The notes beneath the pieces are model-generated. The model did not search any database. It was given only the letters and a program-made list of their open reading frames with translations, and was not told the DNA's origin. The position numbers and the translations under genes were made by a program. DNA of 64,000 nt from the NCBI RefSeq assembly GCF_050436995.1, contig NC_134746.1:10104501-10168500 (forward strand), written 5' to 3'. Positions 48,560-62,669 of this stretch are shown one piece after another. Numbering within the stretch: the stretch's first letter is position 1; every line of letters begins with the position of its first letter. Source of the stretch: Anticarsia gemmatalis (Eukaryota > Arthropoda > Insecta > Lepidoptera > Erebidae).

Positions 48560-49077
48560 CGGAGTGAAGTGGTCGAAGCCGTAGCGTGATCCAGACGATA
48601 TTGCATAAACCTGTTGAGACAATGAAGCACAAAGACAGTGGTGTTCGCACATGTGCGCGGGGGTCGCGAGCACAGAGCGTCGCTGGCTCGTGTGTTGCGG
48701 GTCTGATTCCCGGCGGAAGGGTCCCGGAGGAACGATCCAGGCGGGGTGGTGCGGCAGTGTGCCGGTCAGTCACCGCTCTGCCGGCGCGCCGCGCGCTCGC
48801 TGCTGTGTCGTCTTGCGCCGCTCCACGCCGCGCTGCTATTGTTCCGAGTAGCCGACACCTCCTATGTTTATCTGCTACCCTGGTACGCATGGCACGTCTA
48901 GTATGAACTTGTGACGTGATATTTCTGTTTTTCAGACTAGTGGAATCTATCTTTCAGTGGATTGTGACCGTTTATGTGTAAGATAGTGGAAAGTGACTTA
49001 CTACCGAGGATTTTTGTTACTGAGGATCTTTTTGGGAATGCTGCAGAGGACTCGACTGCTCTGAAAACTCCAGGTCG
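48560..49077 (+). promoter_or_regulatory. Candidate promoter/5' exon (GC-rich patch)
   Basis: About 48650-48850 is GC- and CpG-rich with initiator-like GGTCAGTC near 48766, followed by leader-like sequence to about 49077. The possible donor there (CCAG|GTCGTA) is weak. Overlapping open frames on both strands come from base composition. Strand and owner are unknown. Confidence 0.25.
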
Positions 49078-49079
49078 TA

Positions 49080-50880
49080 GTTTTGTTAACTTATTACAGT
49101 AGTTTTGTGTTTGTTAATTAGATATAATTTAAACATATTGGAGGACTAAATAAGGAGGTACAGTTAAAATAATTTCGGAGAGCAGTTTTTTTTTTTAGTG
49201 AAACCCCGTGATTGATCTGAATAAAGTTTAAGAAAACTATTTAAACTGATCAACCAAGATTTGCTGTATTTTTTTCGACGATGTTTTACATGCATAGTCT
49301 TGTGATGTTCACATAAAATCGTAGTGACTCCCTACTATATTACTTATTATTTAATAGACCCGGAAAATACGCAGGTTATTACGAGATTTAGTTATAAGTT
49401 CAATAATTCTTCAAGTACTTCTACTAATACTTAACTATATTTTGGTTAACCATCGTCATTGTATACAACAAATTATACCGGCAACTGTATTACTAATACT
49501 TTCATGTTACAGTAAACAATCATTGTTTAATTAGAGCCGTATAAATCATAATTAGCTGCAAACTACCTTACCGCGTATTATGTTAGAAAAGATAATTAAT
49601 TTGCTGTCTTTGCATTTTACCCTTTTAATCAAAACTTCTATGAATCAAGTGCATCACACACTTAAATTAAGGACAAAACTAAGAACCGTTTTTACATGAG
49701 TATCGGTTTTCGTGGACATGAAATGCGGTAAATGGAGCACATTTCCTGTGTGTGACAATTCGGTACCGGATTATATGCCTAGTATCTAGTGAGAACAATG
49801 TTTATATATATTGAGTTTAGTTTATTTTTAGAACAATACATAATATTATCAAACGGGCTAGTTATAGACGGTAATGTCATTATTTTTAAACCATAGAACT
49901 CTAGAACATCAAAGAAATAGTGCATTGAGTATTAGTATGAGATATGTGATCAATCATTCTTATTTTTTCGGCCACCGCCTTATGCAATTTATAGAATTTA
50001 TGTCTATAGAGATCATGACAATATGAAACAAAAAATATATAGAGCACGTTCGTTGGAACCTTTATATGAAAATTAATGTGAAAATTTTGCCTACAGCCGT
50101 AAGATCGTCGATCCTTCACTCCGTACCTGCAGAGATGCGGGAGAAAGGCTGAACGGATACTCACGCGGCCTACGAATAAAAATGTAAGTACTAGCTGTAA
50201 TTTTTTATTGCCAACCCTTTTACACTTGGTTCGGTCCACTCGGCCCCGTTCCTTATAACTATGTATGCACGTATATCAAAGGTGCTTTCCTATATCGAGA
50301 TGATTTTGCAGGGCGATTGTTAAATGTCAATTATAAATTAAGTTAAGCTACAAAATACGGAAGTATTAAAATGTATCAACAGCAAGAAAACTATTTACAA
50401 GAAAAATATTAATCGTAATGAAGTTGAACACCTTCGTAACGTATCACAAACATTATAAATATGACGCAACTATGCGACGCTTTTCTCTGACTTTACAAAT
50501 AGTAGTGACGCGCTATGCCATCGTTTATTCTCTTATCTATAAGACATAGTCTCATGAAGTCATCGTGACGTATTCATACAAGTTCAAGTACCTGCTCGGT
50601 AAACAAAATTTCGCGTATATACAAGTATACTAAACATTGTACTGCCGGGTCACGCGTTCCGTGGGACAGGCGAATTGATGCGAAAATATATTTAAAACGC
50701 GAGCACTCGCGTGAGTTGAGATGCCGCCCAACATATATACGTACTATGTGTATCACAGGTGCTATATTTAACGCCCGTTTTCACGATCAATTAGACGCAA
50801 ATAAACTACGGCGTATGAAGAATTTATGTTTCCTATTTATTACGAAAATTCTTGTAATAATTATTTGCTTTATTTATTTA
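49080..50880. other. Non-coding, nothing recognised
   Basis: AT-rich, short frames only. Confidence 0.45.
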
Positions 50881-50882
50881 AA

Positions 50883-51025
50883 ACTAGCTGTCCGCCCGGA
50901 GGTGCCCGGTTTACACCGGGTTAACCTGAAAACGAGAATTACTCTATCTATTACTGAAATTCACATGAAAATACATTCAACAGATTTTGAGTTTATTGTG
51001 AACATACAGAAAGTCAGACACAGCA
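50883..51025 (-). mobile_element. Degraded Helitron fragment
   Basis: AACTAGCTGTCCGCCCGG begins like the reversed end of lepidopteran Helitrons and is followed by GTTTACACCGGGTTAACCTG and a diverged stretch about 140 bp long. The other end is missing. Confidence 0.5.
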
Positions 51026-51357
51026 GTGATATAATATGACACTGAAAAAGGCCCAAACACAAGTTGATATAACTTTAGACATGCAATAATGTATTTAAAT
51101 CAAGCTTAACGAAATAATTATCTGGTTTACTTAATGTACCAACATTGCGAACACAGTATAGAATTTGTATTAAAACAAGTATATTATTATTACGCGAATA
51201 TTACAAATACTTTGCGGTTTAAATTTTATGTACCATAATTATTACGAAATATAATAGATTTTACATAATTTTGATTTATATACAAGATCAAAGTTTGCGT
51301 AGATCTGTAGTATTCACTTAATTAGATATTAATTTATAGGTAATCATTTATTGTATC

Positions 51358-51402
51358 ATGCCTACCGTATATGAAAAAGGCGTAATTTTATGTATGCAGT
51401 TT
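51358..51402 (+). mobile_element. LINE/SINE tail fragment
   Basis: TGCCTACCGTATATGAAAAA followed by GGCGTAATTTTATGTATG corresponds to the tail at 45600-45655 with several changes. Confidence 0.45.
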
Positions 51403-52504
51403 TGTGGGTAGGTGAAATCTTTTATTTTATAAAAGGATTAAAATTAGATTTTCTCATGTCACCATTTCTGAAATTTGTATTTGGCCACGAAGCGACGTCT
51501 TTCTTTTTATTCTTGTGAATTAATATCGTTATTATTATGCAGATTACTAAATACTACAAACTTTACTGTAATTTTCATAATTAGGTACATATTACATTTA
51601 TTGTGGTCACTGTATTAAATTCCGTAACTCAGTTAATTAATAAAAATGTGGTCAGTTTAAAATAGTTCAAATAAACCTCATATCATATCATAAACGGTTA
51701 TAATATCGCAGTAAACCGATGAAATAGTTATTTAAATTTTTTATTGAGAGTATATTTTAAAATCTTCTTTTGAGCATAAATGTAAAGCTTAACTTGACAA
51801 AGACGAGGTAATTTCTATCTAATCTATATGGGATATCATAATATAACTCCTGTTATTACTCTTCAGTTTCAAATTCCTGTTCACTTAAGCCATGTGTCAG
51901 AAATCGATACACCTAGGTTCATTAGTGTCACAGAATCTTGAAAAGTGCTGGACAAATTAGTCTATATTTCGTTTTAAATATCTTTGAAAGTCCATAAAAA
52001 GTGTTACGGTAAGGTAATAAGGAAAAACCAAAATCAATTTACTTGAGAGCGGAACCAAATAGATCGGCTAGATTAGTAATATAAACCACCTGGATTAGCT
52101 GGTTTATAATTAAAACATAGTCTATTAATAGACAGCGTTTGTTACGGGTACATTTTATTTGCATTCATCAGATTATCACAAGTTATCATGTCAATTTCAT
52201 CATATTTCACACAGACACGTCGGAGTTAATCCGAACGTCGGTTAATCTCCCTGGGGATTAATATCGGTACGCTGCAAATTGGTCGTAGTATTGGCAAAGT
52301 TGCATGTGTATGAATAAATAAATGCGTAAAAGGTTTATCTGTGCTCAAACGCTTGGTAGATCATTATTACTGAATAACTTTATTGCAAACTGCTGTTTGC
52401 CAGATCTTTAGCTTGAACCTGGCTTGACACGGTCCGTGGATAGATTTGACAGCTTTTTCTTTATAAATTAATATGATTCTATAGTATTCTGCGTAGTATT
52501 CGTA

Positions 52505-52600
52505 ACTGACGGTCCCGTAGACAAGTTGTATGGATTTGAATGAAGCAAGGAAAGTTTGTAAGGGCCACCAAATGGCCTTCTCTGGTCTTTGCTGTAAAGA
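52505..52600 (+). mobile_element. LINE 3'-tail fragment, second copy
   Basis: GGATTTGAATGAAGCAAGG and AAGTTTGTAAGG match the tail at 45.4 kb, continuing GGCCTTCTCTGGTCTTTGC where the first copy has a diverged equivalent. Confidence 0.5.
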
Positions 52601-52639
52601 CGAGTCTTTATGTAAAATGTTTGATATACTGTTTATTAC

Positions 52640-55600
52640 ATACATACGACTCTATACTTACAAGATTATAAATAACACTTTTTATAATGTAATTTAAATT
52701 GTAAAGAGTTAAATAAAATTCATTGATTTTGATTTAGCAATATTGTAAAGCAAACCAAAAAATCAAAAGAAAGATTAACTTTATCACTTTAATCCAAAGA
52801 GGAAAACATGAGCTTTCGAAGAACTCTTTAACCAGATACGTAATCCCTACATCCACTGAGTAGCACGTGTAGCGCGTAGGCTTAATGTCATTTATAGTTT
52901 AAATCTCGTAGAGTTCATGATTTGTGTGATTGTAAGGTCAAATGTGATGTGCTCTAATGCGGGTGTTGTCTTTTTAAGAGTAATAGCTATTTTTTCTATT
53001 ATGACTATGAGCGTCACTATTAAGTATCTTTAAGACTGCGTTGTCGAAATCACTTTTGTAAACTTCAGGTGAAAATCTACCCCGAAAGAATTTGACTTTG
53101 TCTTTTAAATTGGGGATTGTCAATGAACTTATCTGTTTTTAGGCGACTTCAAAAACATAGGAAATAGGAGGTTTCAATTCAATCAGTAGACAGCAAATGT
53201 CAATAATAGGATTTTTAAGGGTTTGTTTGAAAAAAAGAATTTTAAAGCAAATCATTTTTTTTTTGTAGAAGTCGTCGTATTTTTGAAGTATTTTTTTATA
53301 TTTTGAAAAACCTGATTGATGTACAAAAATTTCAACACACTATCGTCACCCATGCAATAGTGTATGCAGAAAAACTAGCGCAATGTTTCCTGTGCATGTC
53401 ATAAAAGGCGACGAGTATTAACATCCGTCGGTGTCAAGATGTTATCACGATAACCACTGAAGCACCTGCCAACGCCAGCTTTACACTCTATAGTCTATAC
53501 CTTATAGAAACCCGTCGAAATTTCGAAGTGAAAAGTAACGGACTTTAACCTGTAAAAAAGTTTCCTACAAGCTTAATTTTCCTACAATTTATTTGTGATA
53601 CAAGTAATATGGAAACTGTTTTTAATGTCATTGTCTAATGCCATTAGATATTACTTCTATTGTTGTTAATTTTGAACGTATTTTTAAATTCTTTTCAAAA
53701 TATTCAAATAAACCCTATTTTCTGCATTTTATATTATTTCGGGAATATTTTTCAAACGCAAATTGAGGATTATTTTAAGCGGTGTAGCGGGAATTTTACA
53801 CTGAACCCAGAGATTTATGTTGCATTTTATTCTTTTACGGGTTACTGCGAAAAGTTAAAAAGCACTTTCCAATACCTGCAACTGTACCAATATTGATACT
53901 TAATTAAAAATCCGTATACAAAGCTAAACTGTTTTTATAAAACAAACTGAGCATACAAACTAAAGAACACAAATTCTGATATGATAAATACACTTTTTTT
54001 ACTATTAAATATATTGAACCAATTAAAGTATCTCTCTCATAGTATTTATGTGTCTCGAGTACAACAACCTTGTTAGCTGATATTTCGTGTTTCTAACCGA
54101 ATTGAAATTTGTATCTGTACTGCAAGGGACGTCTTTTTATGGATACATTTTAAGTCGTCTTTCATTTGTATGACACTTTATTACTGTAACAAAACAGTCA
54201 TAACTCTTAATAAGAACGGATCACAAACTTCTTAGAAACATTACCTAACTAAATCCAATTATTCGCTTAAACCGATATGTTAATTTGTAAAACATGGTAC
54301 GTAATTAGCAAATATCAGCTCGCGTGTATTTCACCTAACCTGCCTTTATAACCTAAAATTGTCAGTCAGTGTCAGTCCACGATCGAGCTCTAGTTAGCAA
54401 CACGCAGTTTTCTTAACAGAAAGTAAGATCTACGCAAACCTTTGCTGAATACTAATTTAGAAATATAAGCATAAGAATCATACGAAAAATCACGTAATTC
54501 TTTTGCTGACAAACTGTGTTTGGCTTTTTTGATGTTTAAGCATTTCATAAAAGCTCGCGATGTCATAACCAAAAATAAATAGTTGACATATTATTATATT
54601 TTCAATGCAAAGCCTCAACGCGATGAGATAATAATTAGCGGTGGAGTTAACTGTTTGTTTTGAGCTCAACTGAGAGTTTTAATTAATACTTTAATTATTA
54701 AGTATCACAAGCGGTAAATAATTCAATTAATTAACTTATTTATTCTCCTTGATCAATGCAACAAACATAACCACTCGTCAACAAAGTCACTGAAGTTTAC
54801 AAAGCAACTCTCTACTTAGTTTTTTAATGACGGTAAACCCTCTATTTCGAACAAAGTGCACTCTCATTGCTGTATTACATTACAAAGCTCATTTACATGC
54901 AACAATATAAAACAATATCGTTGAACTGATTTCCCTCGCACTCCTTACGGCTTTTCACAAAGTTTCGAATAAGGCCAACCTGTGTTACTGTTGCAAAGGT
55001 ACATGTCCACCCATAACATATAAGAGTTAAAGCCTAGAATAATGAACCACATAATAGGCTTTCTATCTGATCGGCGAATACTACTAAATAACGCGGTTTC
55101 TCTCGATTGTATCTCTCTATAATACGCACCGCACTATTTCCCTTTCGCGCTCAGCGCAGCGTGGAAACACGACGCTATTTAAAAACGTGTTATGTTCGCA
55201 GCACGTTCTCAATTTTAGATATTAGTTGAAACTATGAATGTGTTCTAAACAAAATTATTCTGCGAAACTATTACCCAGCATATACACGCACAACGCATTC
55301 TGTGCGTGACGTTTAAGGGATAATAGATCTATTGGCGACAGAGTTAGAACTTAAAATGGCGTGTGCTTACCCGGTGCATTGTTGCAGGAATAATGCACTG
55401 ACGGCAGTAGTTTACGAGGTCTTTCACCGGCCACATTATATAGGTCAGTTAGATTAGCAACGCTCCCCGCGCTTCTAAATACTACTCGTGTACGATCGTT
55501 CGGAAATTATGTATTTTTCATGTTCAGCCATTAAAATACTGAACTTTCTACATAATCTCGTAAGTTATAATTTCAATGCTTATACAAAACAACAGCTTAT

Positions 55601-58600
55601 ATTATCAGAAACGTAGGCCGACAACAATAAAATGTTATGCCATGTAATAAGCTAGTATTTAATAATATCTATCAAAATAAGACTATGAATTTACTGTAGT
55701 GAACAATATTTCTGTATTCTTACACCTACTTTCCAGAACACCCACTACGAAGTTAATGCCGTGCGTAGGCAACTCTAACATGTCTGTAAAATATTCATAA
55801 AGTTTTTTTATCAAAGCCACTTATACAACATTTAATTTGTATTTACTAAATTTTATTTGAAACTAAATAAGTAAGGTATCAAAAGCTACAAAGGCAGACT
55901 ATACGTTTAGGTGCCTGTTAAATACTTTTAAGAAAATTAATTTGCGTCGCAGTTTCCAGGCACTCGAAGTGTGATCACTTAACTCATCATGTTATTTCTA
56001 AATGCCACCGGGCAATTCCGTAACAGATTCCCAGAAGAAAACGTGTATTTACATATAAGAAATGGTCGGAGAAATACTAGGTTAATGATTTCCTTCGACG
56101 CTGTTCTTAAGGTCTAACACGGCCTCATTTCAAGGCATTGTTTCTGCACCTTATCGATTTATTACTGTAGCACATATTATACGACTATTAATTTACGCTT
56201 TTCATGTCCCACATCTGGGCAATAAATGCAATAATTTTACTTTACTGATACGCAAACGTTTGTACGTACTGTGTTCCATTTAACAAAGCGCTTTTGCCTC
56301 TAGGGCGGACGGAGAGCAAGCATCATTTAAGCCGGTTGATCCTTATTTGCTCTAAATGAAACCCAATGACGAGAGTTCATGAAATCAGTTCTACGTCCTC
56401 AAAATGTTAGGGCGGCATCTCTGAAAATTAAATGGATTTGTTTTTTAAAACAACGTACCTACGTAAAAAACGAATTAAAAAGAGGCAAACAAATATTACT
56501 GCGTTACTTTTAACTCTGTATAAAAGTCACTATGCCATAACCATTTGTTCCTTTTAAAATACAAACCGAAATAGCAATATTCTAGTTCAATAAGAGACAA
56601 GATAATATTGTTTACAGAGTATTACATAAAATAACGCACTTTTATTATTAGCCATCGGCTTGTTTCGTAATATTACTTAATCGGAACTGAATGGAGTGTC
56701 GGAGCAATCTCCCGGTGGTTCGTCGGAGACAGTACGGATTTATTGTGGAAATGATGGCGTTCCGCAAGCCTCCAGACTAGGCCCGCCCCACTTTCAGGAG
56801 GTCGCCGCCCGATCGTGAACTCTGCACTCTGTTCGATCGCTGCCGCCCTGCTGTTGTTTTTATTATTCCGATATTTTTTCTTGCTAGGCTTCTTTCAAAT
56901 TATTCGGGGAAATTACAAGTCCTCCTAAATCTATCGTAATAGCATCGCTGTTTAGATCAAAGATAAGTTAGTTTACGTTATAATGTCGCTAATGAGAATC
57001 GAATGTACATTCTTTACGAGGGTAGCAATTTATTTGCAGACGTCATTGCAGCTATTCACACCTGCGCATATAAAGCTCATTTTTAACTCAAAATTTGGAG
57101 CTCCGAGAAAGATTTCGTCAGCCACCCCATTGCGATTCGGCCAACCGCACGAGTCTGCGATGGGGTCAATGTCCGCGAGTGGTATATAGGTCAACCGAAG
57201 GCGCCTCGTCGTCTGTGTTATGTCAGCCTGGCTCTGCCACGCTAATGGTACGCCAATTCGGGTTCAACTTTTAGAAAACTCTTTCGGAACCTGTTCCCAA
57301 AACAGGAATGGCCAATTTTACTACTTATTCTTTCGTGACTTTAACGACGAACACGACATTCATACATCGATTCATAACCGGTTATTTTATCATGAATTAT
57401 TTATAGAATCACCACAATAAGCGGAAGGGGTGAAATCATAACTGGATTTACTTTAATGCAAAATAATATCCTGATCCTGATCAATCGTATTAGAAAGCTG
57501 GACCGTCAGTGTATTGTCATTTAAAAACGCAACATTTGATATTTCGCCGAGTAACAATGGCATCGCTAACAATGGTCAATGAACCTATAGGAAGTGGAGC
57601 TGGTTTAATTGTCAATTTTCCACATGTCTGATCACAACCTTAGGTTCGATGAGATACCTTAATTCAAATGCTTAGCAGCTGCCACGCATCACAAAGCAGC
57701 GAACACTTAACCTCATTTGTTGGTTAACTGCATTATGAAACGACCAAGTTAGGGAGGTCGTAGCGCTGGTAGTGGTGGTAGGCCGTTAGATGTTTCTCGG
57801 TTTGGTGGGATTATAGTGATGCATAGAGTGGTCGGCTGCTGCGCGCGGGCAAAAGGGAAAGTGTTCGGAGCTTCCTGCTCGCACGCGGAAGCGTTTAGTT
57901 TACTATACGTAACTGCATTTCGCGTCGCTGCACCACGCCGCGTTGCAACATCTACCGATGAGTACTGTGATAGCTATATTAGTCACCGCGTTGCTCAACA
58001 CTCATTTATTAGTCTACGATCAAAAACGCTATTATGAGTCTAATGTGAACGTAGGTGTGTAATCGATGTGCTATTATTATAGATGATTAACTTTAAGTCG
58101 CAGCCTCAAATCGCTAATGTGTATTTCGTAATAGGTTTATTTTTAATGGAACCTTATAGAGCAAGAGACTGATATATAATTTTATCTAACTAAAAACTTT
58201 GTCTGCAACAAAAATATTTGTCGCTATAAAGTTGAGGCTGACAAGTTTCGAAAATTTCCGGTGACTTGAAGTTTGAAAGAAAACGGAAAACCGTTTATTA
58301 CTCTGAAAACTTTAAAAGTTGAACTTGGTTCAACTAAAACGTTCGTGGCCATCTCGCTAGTGCTTAAAGTCATTTATTAAATTAGCTTGTCCCGGCCTCC
58401 AATGTTGGTGGCAAATGTTTGTAAGAGTGTTGTAACCAATACATCATGTGAATTAGGCTAATTACAAGTGTCGGCGTAGCCTCGTCGCGCTCATCATCAA
58501 GAGTTTTACTTTCGTTGGCCGTCACGCGCTCTCACCGAGCCGGAAACTAACTATCATACTTAGCTGTATGTTATACTGTATTGTTTAACTAAATTACCAT

Positions 58601-58850
58601 AATTTTACTTTAATACACGTGCTTAAAGAAAATACACGTAATTCACTTATTCATGACCATTATTTAAGTTTAAAATAACCGAAATATAAACGGAAATTAT
58701 ATTGAAATTGCGCTACAATAAACTTTTACAGTGTCAAAGTTTCACCTATAAAGTGAACATTCCTTCCATTAACACCGGACACGTAACCAATAATTTAAGT
58801 TAATTAATTAACCAATTATGCCGTTGGAAATACACACAAATCGCAGATCT
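52640..58850. other. Non-coding, nothing firmly recognised
   Basis: AT-rich with a GC-rich patch at about 56750-56860. Frames up to 78 codons are isolated and lack supporting motifs. The stretch 53130-53300 (starting TTTTTAGGCGACTTCAAAAA) may be a degraded repeat, but I cannot name it. Confidence 0.4.
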
Positions 58851-58859
58851 TGAATCGAT

Positions 58860-58985
58860 AGGCACAAGGCGGTATAGTTGGTGGCAGAAGGCGGCGCGGG
58901 CGGCGGCGGTGTGAGCGGCGGCCGCTTGCACCTCGCTTCCGCATTTGCCTGCACTTTCTCTCAACTGCACTTTGAATGTTTACTG
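58860..58985. promoter_or_regulatory. GC-rich patch, possible promoter
   Basis: A short, strongly GC-rich run (GGCGGCGCGGGCGGCGGCGG) in AT-rich surroundings, followed by CTTTCTCTCAACTGCAC. No donor identified. Confidence 0.2.
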
Positions 58986-61379
58986 CGAATTATTTCGCTG
59001 AAGGAAATCCTCGCTATCTAATGTCTGCATTATGTTTGTGATTGTAATCTTTTATTATCGTTATGCTAAATAAGCGTGCCTGTTTTCACCTTTGTTTGGA
59101 TGAAATCGGATGAATGTACCCGGAAATGAACTGCAAATTTTAAAAATTCAACATTTACATATGTCATTTGTGAAGTTTTTAATTCTGGTCATTAGTAAAA
59201 GATTCAGAATTCTAATGAAAGATTCTATAAAGTATATTAATATAAAATAAATAAAATATTTATAATAAAACGTGTTCCATTTATCCTATAATATTCTATT
59301 AAAATCATCAAGGCGCAATCTCATCTATATTTATTTCTATCATAATAGCATGGCGCATAACAATCGCAACACGGAAGAGCATCTAAATAATTAACAATTG
59401 AAGGTGTGTGCTTGTTTCTTGCCTTCTCTGATAGCATTATATATATATTAATTTATTACTTCCCTATATGTATTCTCTTGCACTACAAGTATCGACTTTC
59501 ACTGGGAAATTTCTAATGTTCTTTATACAAGCCGCGTCGTCATTTAAATAGACACTCGAGTGTCTGTGAAGTAATCGAATGATATAACTAGATGCATGTA
59601 GACTTATTGGAAAATAGCAGTCATAACGCGAATTAATGTTGTAAATAAATAAGCGGTGTTAAACTAAAAGGTATACATAATTTCTCGTATAGATTTATGT
59701 AAGAATATTTTACTGACTTTTGTGTTATCCACAATTCTACATGATGCAGCATAAATTTGTTTGTTTCTTGAAAGTTATGGTGGTCAAATTAATGTTTGTC
59801 TTAAAGTTTTGACAATAAAAGCTACACTTGCCTAATAATAGATACATGACCAACTATTTATTGCATACTTAATATAAGTAGAGTCATTAAAAATTAAAAT
59901 TTAATTCCGTGCGATTGTTTCCAAGTTTTGTATATTTTCGAAATGCCACCTAATTAAGAGCCACAATGGCTACCGCAACATAATAATAATATGTAACCAC
60001 TGCACTGTAACGATATTGCCGTCAAAATACATTTTTTTAACTGTTAAAAGTAGCCATATCTCATCATTTGTCAATTATCTAGAAAATATTGAAATTTCGA
60101 TGTCGTTTTTGAAGCAAAATTATGGAGCGACAAATATTTTATCTTATAAAATACATGTGCTGTAAATAGTAAAGACAATGTTGCAACTTGCTGCTCGTAA
60201 ACTGTGCCGACGTCTCGAAGGTAGTCATTTGAACATTATAACTCAGTATATTGACGATGACGATCAAAGGATCTGCCGATTAAACTATCCGATGTACTGA
60301 CAAGTTATGAGCTGATAGACTTATACGTAGAACTGTTTAATGAGACTTTTACAAGCCTGGTCACCCATTGCGTTAGTCTGCGCATGAGTAGAGTGATACG
60401 ACAGAAGATTTTAGCATCTCGTGATGCTGTTATTTGTTTTCGTAGAACAGATCAAAGCATATTATGAAGCACACTCTCATTTTTCATTAAGATGACATTT
60501 TTATATAGCTGGTGATATAATCGTATTAAACCAGATATCTGTTTGTCATTTAGAATAAATTTTGGTATCGGCAACTTACAGGTTTAAAAGCCTAATAAGT
60601 TGTATTTAATTAAGTTCTACTTGGATCTCCATCATGTAAGAAAGTCAGCATGTTAACGCACACAATGTTTTACATTTAGAAACAAGTGCTCACCCACATC
60701 CTTGCCTAAGCTCGTTACGTTCCGTATTCATCAGAAGAACGCGGCGACCTCAACGCTCAGATCACCAGCTTACCGTCAAACATTTGTTACTTAGAAATGC
60801 ATTACGTGTCGCGAAATACATCGAGACATGCATTACTGTCATACAAAGTAATAAAGAAAGTTTGTATGCCCTTCCAATGAAATCGCTGAATGCATTTAGC
60901 GTTAACTGCAGTGCTGAATGTGGTGTCTCAGTGTGTAGGTTTGATTAATCACGTCGCTCGGCAGCTGTATTGATGATTGCGGCAGGTGTAACAAATATAT
61001 CGGAAAATTTCTGAACAAAATGCCCATCGCAGTTAGCAGCAGATAGATTGTACCTGGTGTGACGTCTCCTCGTTTAATTTACTGGTGATCAAATTGTCGT
61101 TGTCAAGGTATCCTTGTCGCGTAGTTGAGTTTATGAATGTTTGCTGTTTATATTCAGTCTAATGATCGAATGCCTTTGATGATTCCCTGATACTTCCCTA
61201 AAATCTATATATTATTCTTCTGAAGTGGTTTTACGCCACGAAATTTGTTTTGTATAACGAAGTTCATTCAAACACAAAACAATACACTTAAGCGAAAATC
61301 CTTGTAGAGTCCTTTACAAATCACGAGATGAACAACGTCGTACAGAATTTGGCCTAAGCAACACGCCGAATTACGTAAC

Positions 61380-61551
61380 CGGAGTTTCTTGCACTCCGCG
61401 CGGGGTCAGCCGTCAGCAGTGAGCACTGCATACGATCAGATACATCATCACATGTACGGACGTAGTGCGGTGACACGTGAGGACCGAGGGTAGACGGTCC
61501 CGAGACGGTGACGTCACGGGATCGCCGGCCGCGGGGTCAACGGCTCGCCAG
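61380..61551 (+). promoter_or_regulatory. Candidate promoter and first exon with CRE
   Basis: GC-rich patch holding a full CRE palindrome TGACGTCA at 61509-61516 and ending in a consensus donor GCCAG|GTGCGT at 61551/61552. Could be a non-coding first exon of a + strand gene lying beyond the window. Confidence 0.3.
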
Positions 61552-62439
61552 GTGCGTTCACACTTCCACTACTCCCATTATTTCCCGTTCTTCAAGCTAT
61601 TTATTACTTCATCCTAAAAGAGTGGGCTGTCCCGAATCGGGTCGTTGGCAATGCTACTACGATTTTCTTTTAATACTTGCGTAGATATATTTAATGTAGC
61701 AATCATTAACAAGATTGCTGATTCATTGTAGATGCCTGATGACTTTGAATTTTTTCGTGTTCTCGAAACCTAGAGTGAAAATTGAACTTGATCCCGTCTT
61801 TATATAACTATTTAATCTTGAGACACATATTGAGGTAAACTATTATTGCTACATGCTTCTAGCCTGTGGTGGTCGATGAGACAATAGGCCTACAAGGATG
61901 TAAATAATTAATAACAACATCTTAATATAAAATTTACCGTTGTTGTGATAACTGTACAGTACCTAATTAGAAGCAAGTTGTATAGAGTGCTCTAGTTTCC
62001 TGAAACGACAAAATTAATTTGGCACAGGATATAATTAGATATGAGCACAGACTTATGAGGAAATACTTTAAACACTATATCATTTCATTCTAGTAACATT
62101 ACAATAAACCCCAAAATATCCAGGGCTTCCTTCCTGTCGATCTAATGTTACGTAATGGCGTCGAAACTTTACAAGCTGCGCGATAAACCGACGCTGAACT
62201 ACTTCGTGAAGTTTGTTTTAAATATTATGACTCTTACTCGCATCTAATTTTTCACTAAACTGACAAATCATACCTCATAAAATTGTATAACATTATACTC
62301 CTCTACTCAAGCGCGTGTATTAGCCGTTGTAATTGTATTGACTCATAAATAAATCATTCATAAACATTACGGAATTTACGGATGCAGCTCAAAAAATTCG
62401 TTCCCAACCGATTCCGATGTGTTTAATTGATTTGAATAT

Positions 62440-62668
62440 TATGGAAATCGGTACGGTAGCGCGCAATTTCCGCGGGAGCGAGACAGATATACGTCTGTGA
62501 GCTCCGCGCAGCTGTGCTAAGGACGGTCGTTGCCCCGCGAACGGCCGCAAGTGAACTCCGAATATTATCGTGTGCGTTTATTTATTGTACTTCTCCACAC
62601 CGAGATCCCGCTCATTAATTCGGTCTATTGCGCTATTAGTGATTGAAGTATTACGAGATCTACACCAG
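62440..62668 (+). promoter_or_regulatory. Candidate promoter and first exon
   Basis: A GC-rich start (about 62455-62550) leads into a leader-like stretch ending in the donor CACCAG|GTAATC at 62668/62669. No ATG-initiated frame of note is present, as expected for a non-coding first exon. A further CRE palindrome is at 63132-63139. Inference from layout only. Confidence 0.3.
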
Positions 62669-62669
62669 G

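Noticed and set aside
48528..48906. 106- and 120-codon frames on opposite strands
   Set aside because: Arg/Ala-rich compositional frames in a GC patch, overlapping each other, without motifs.
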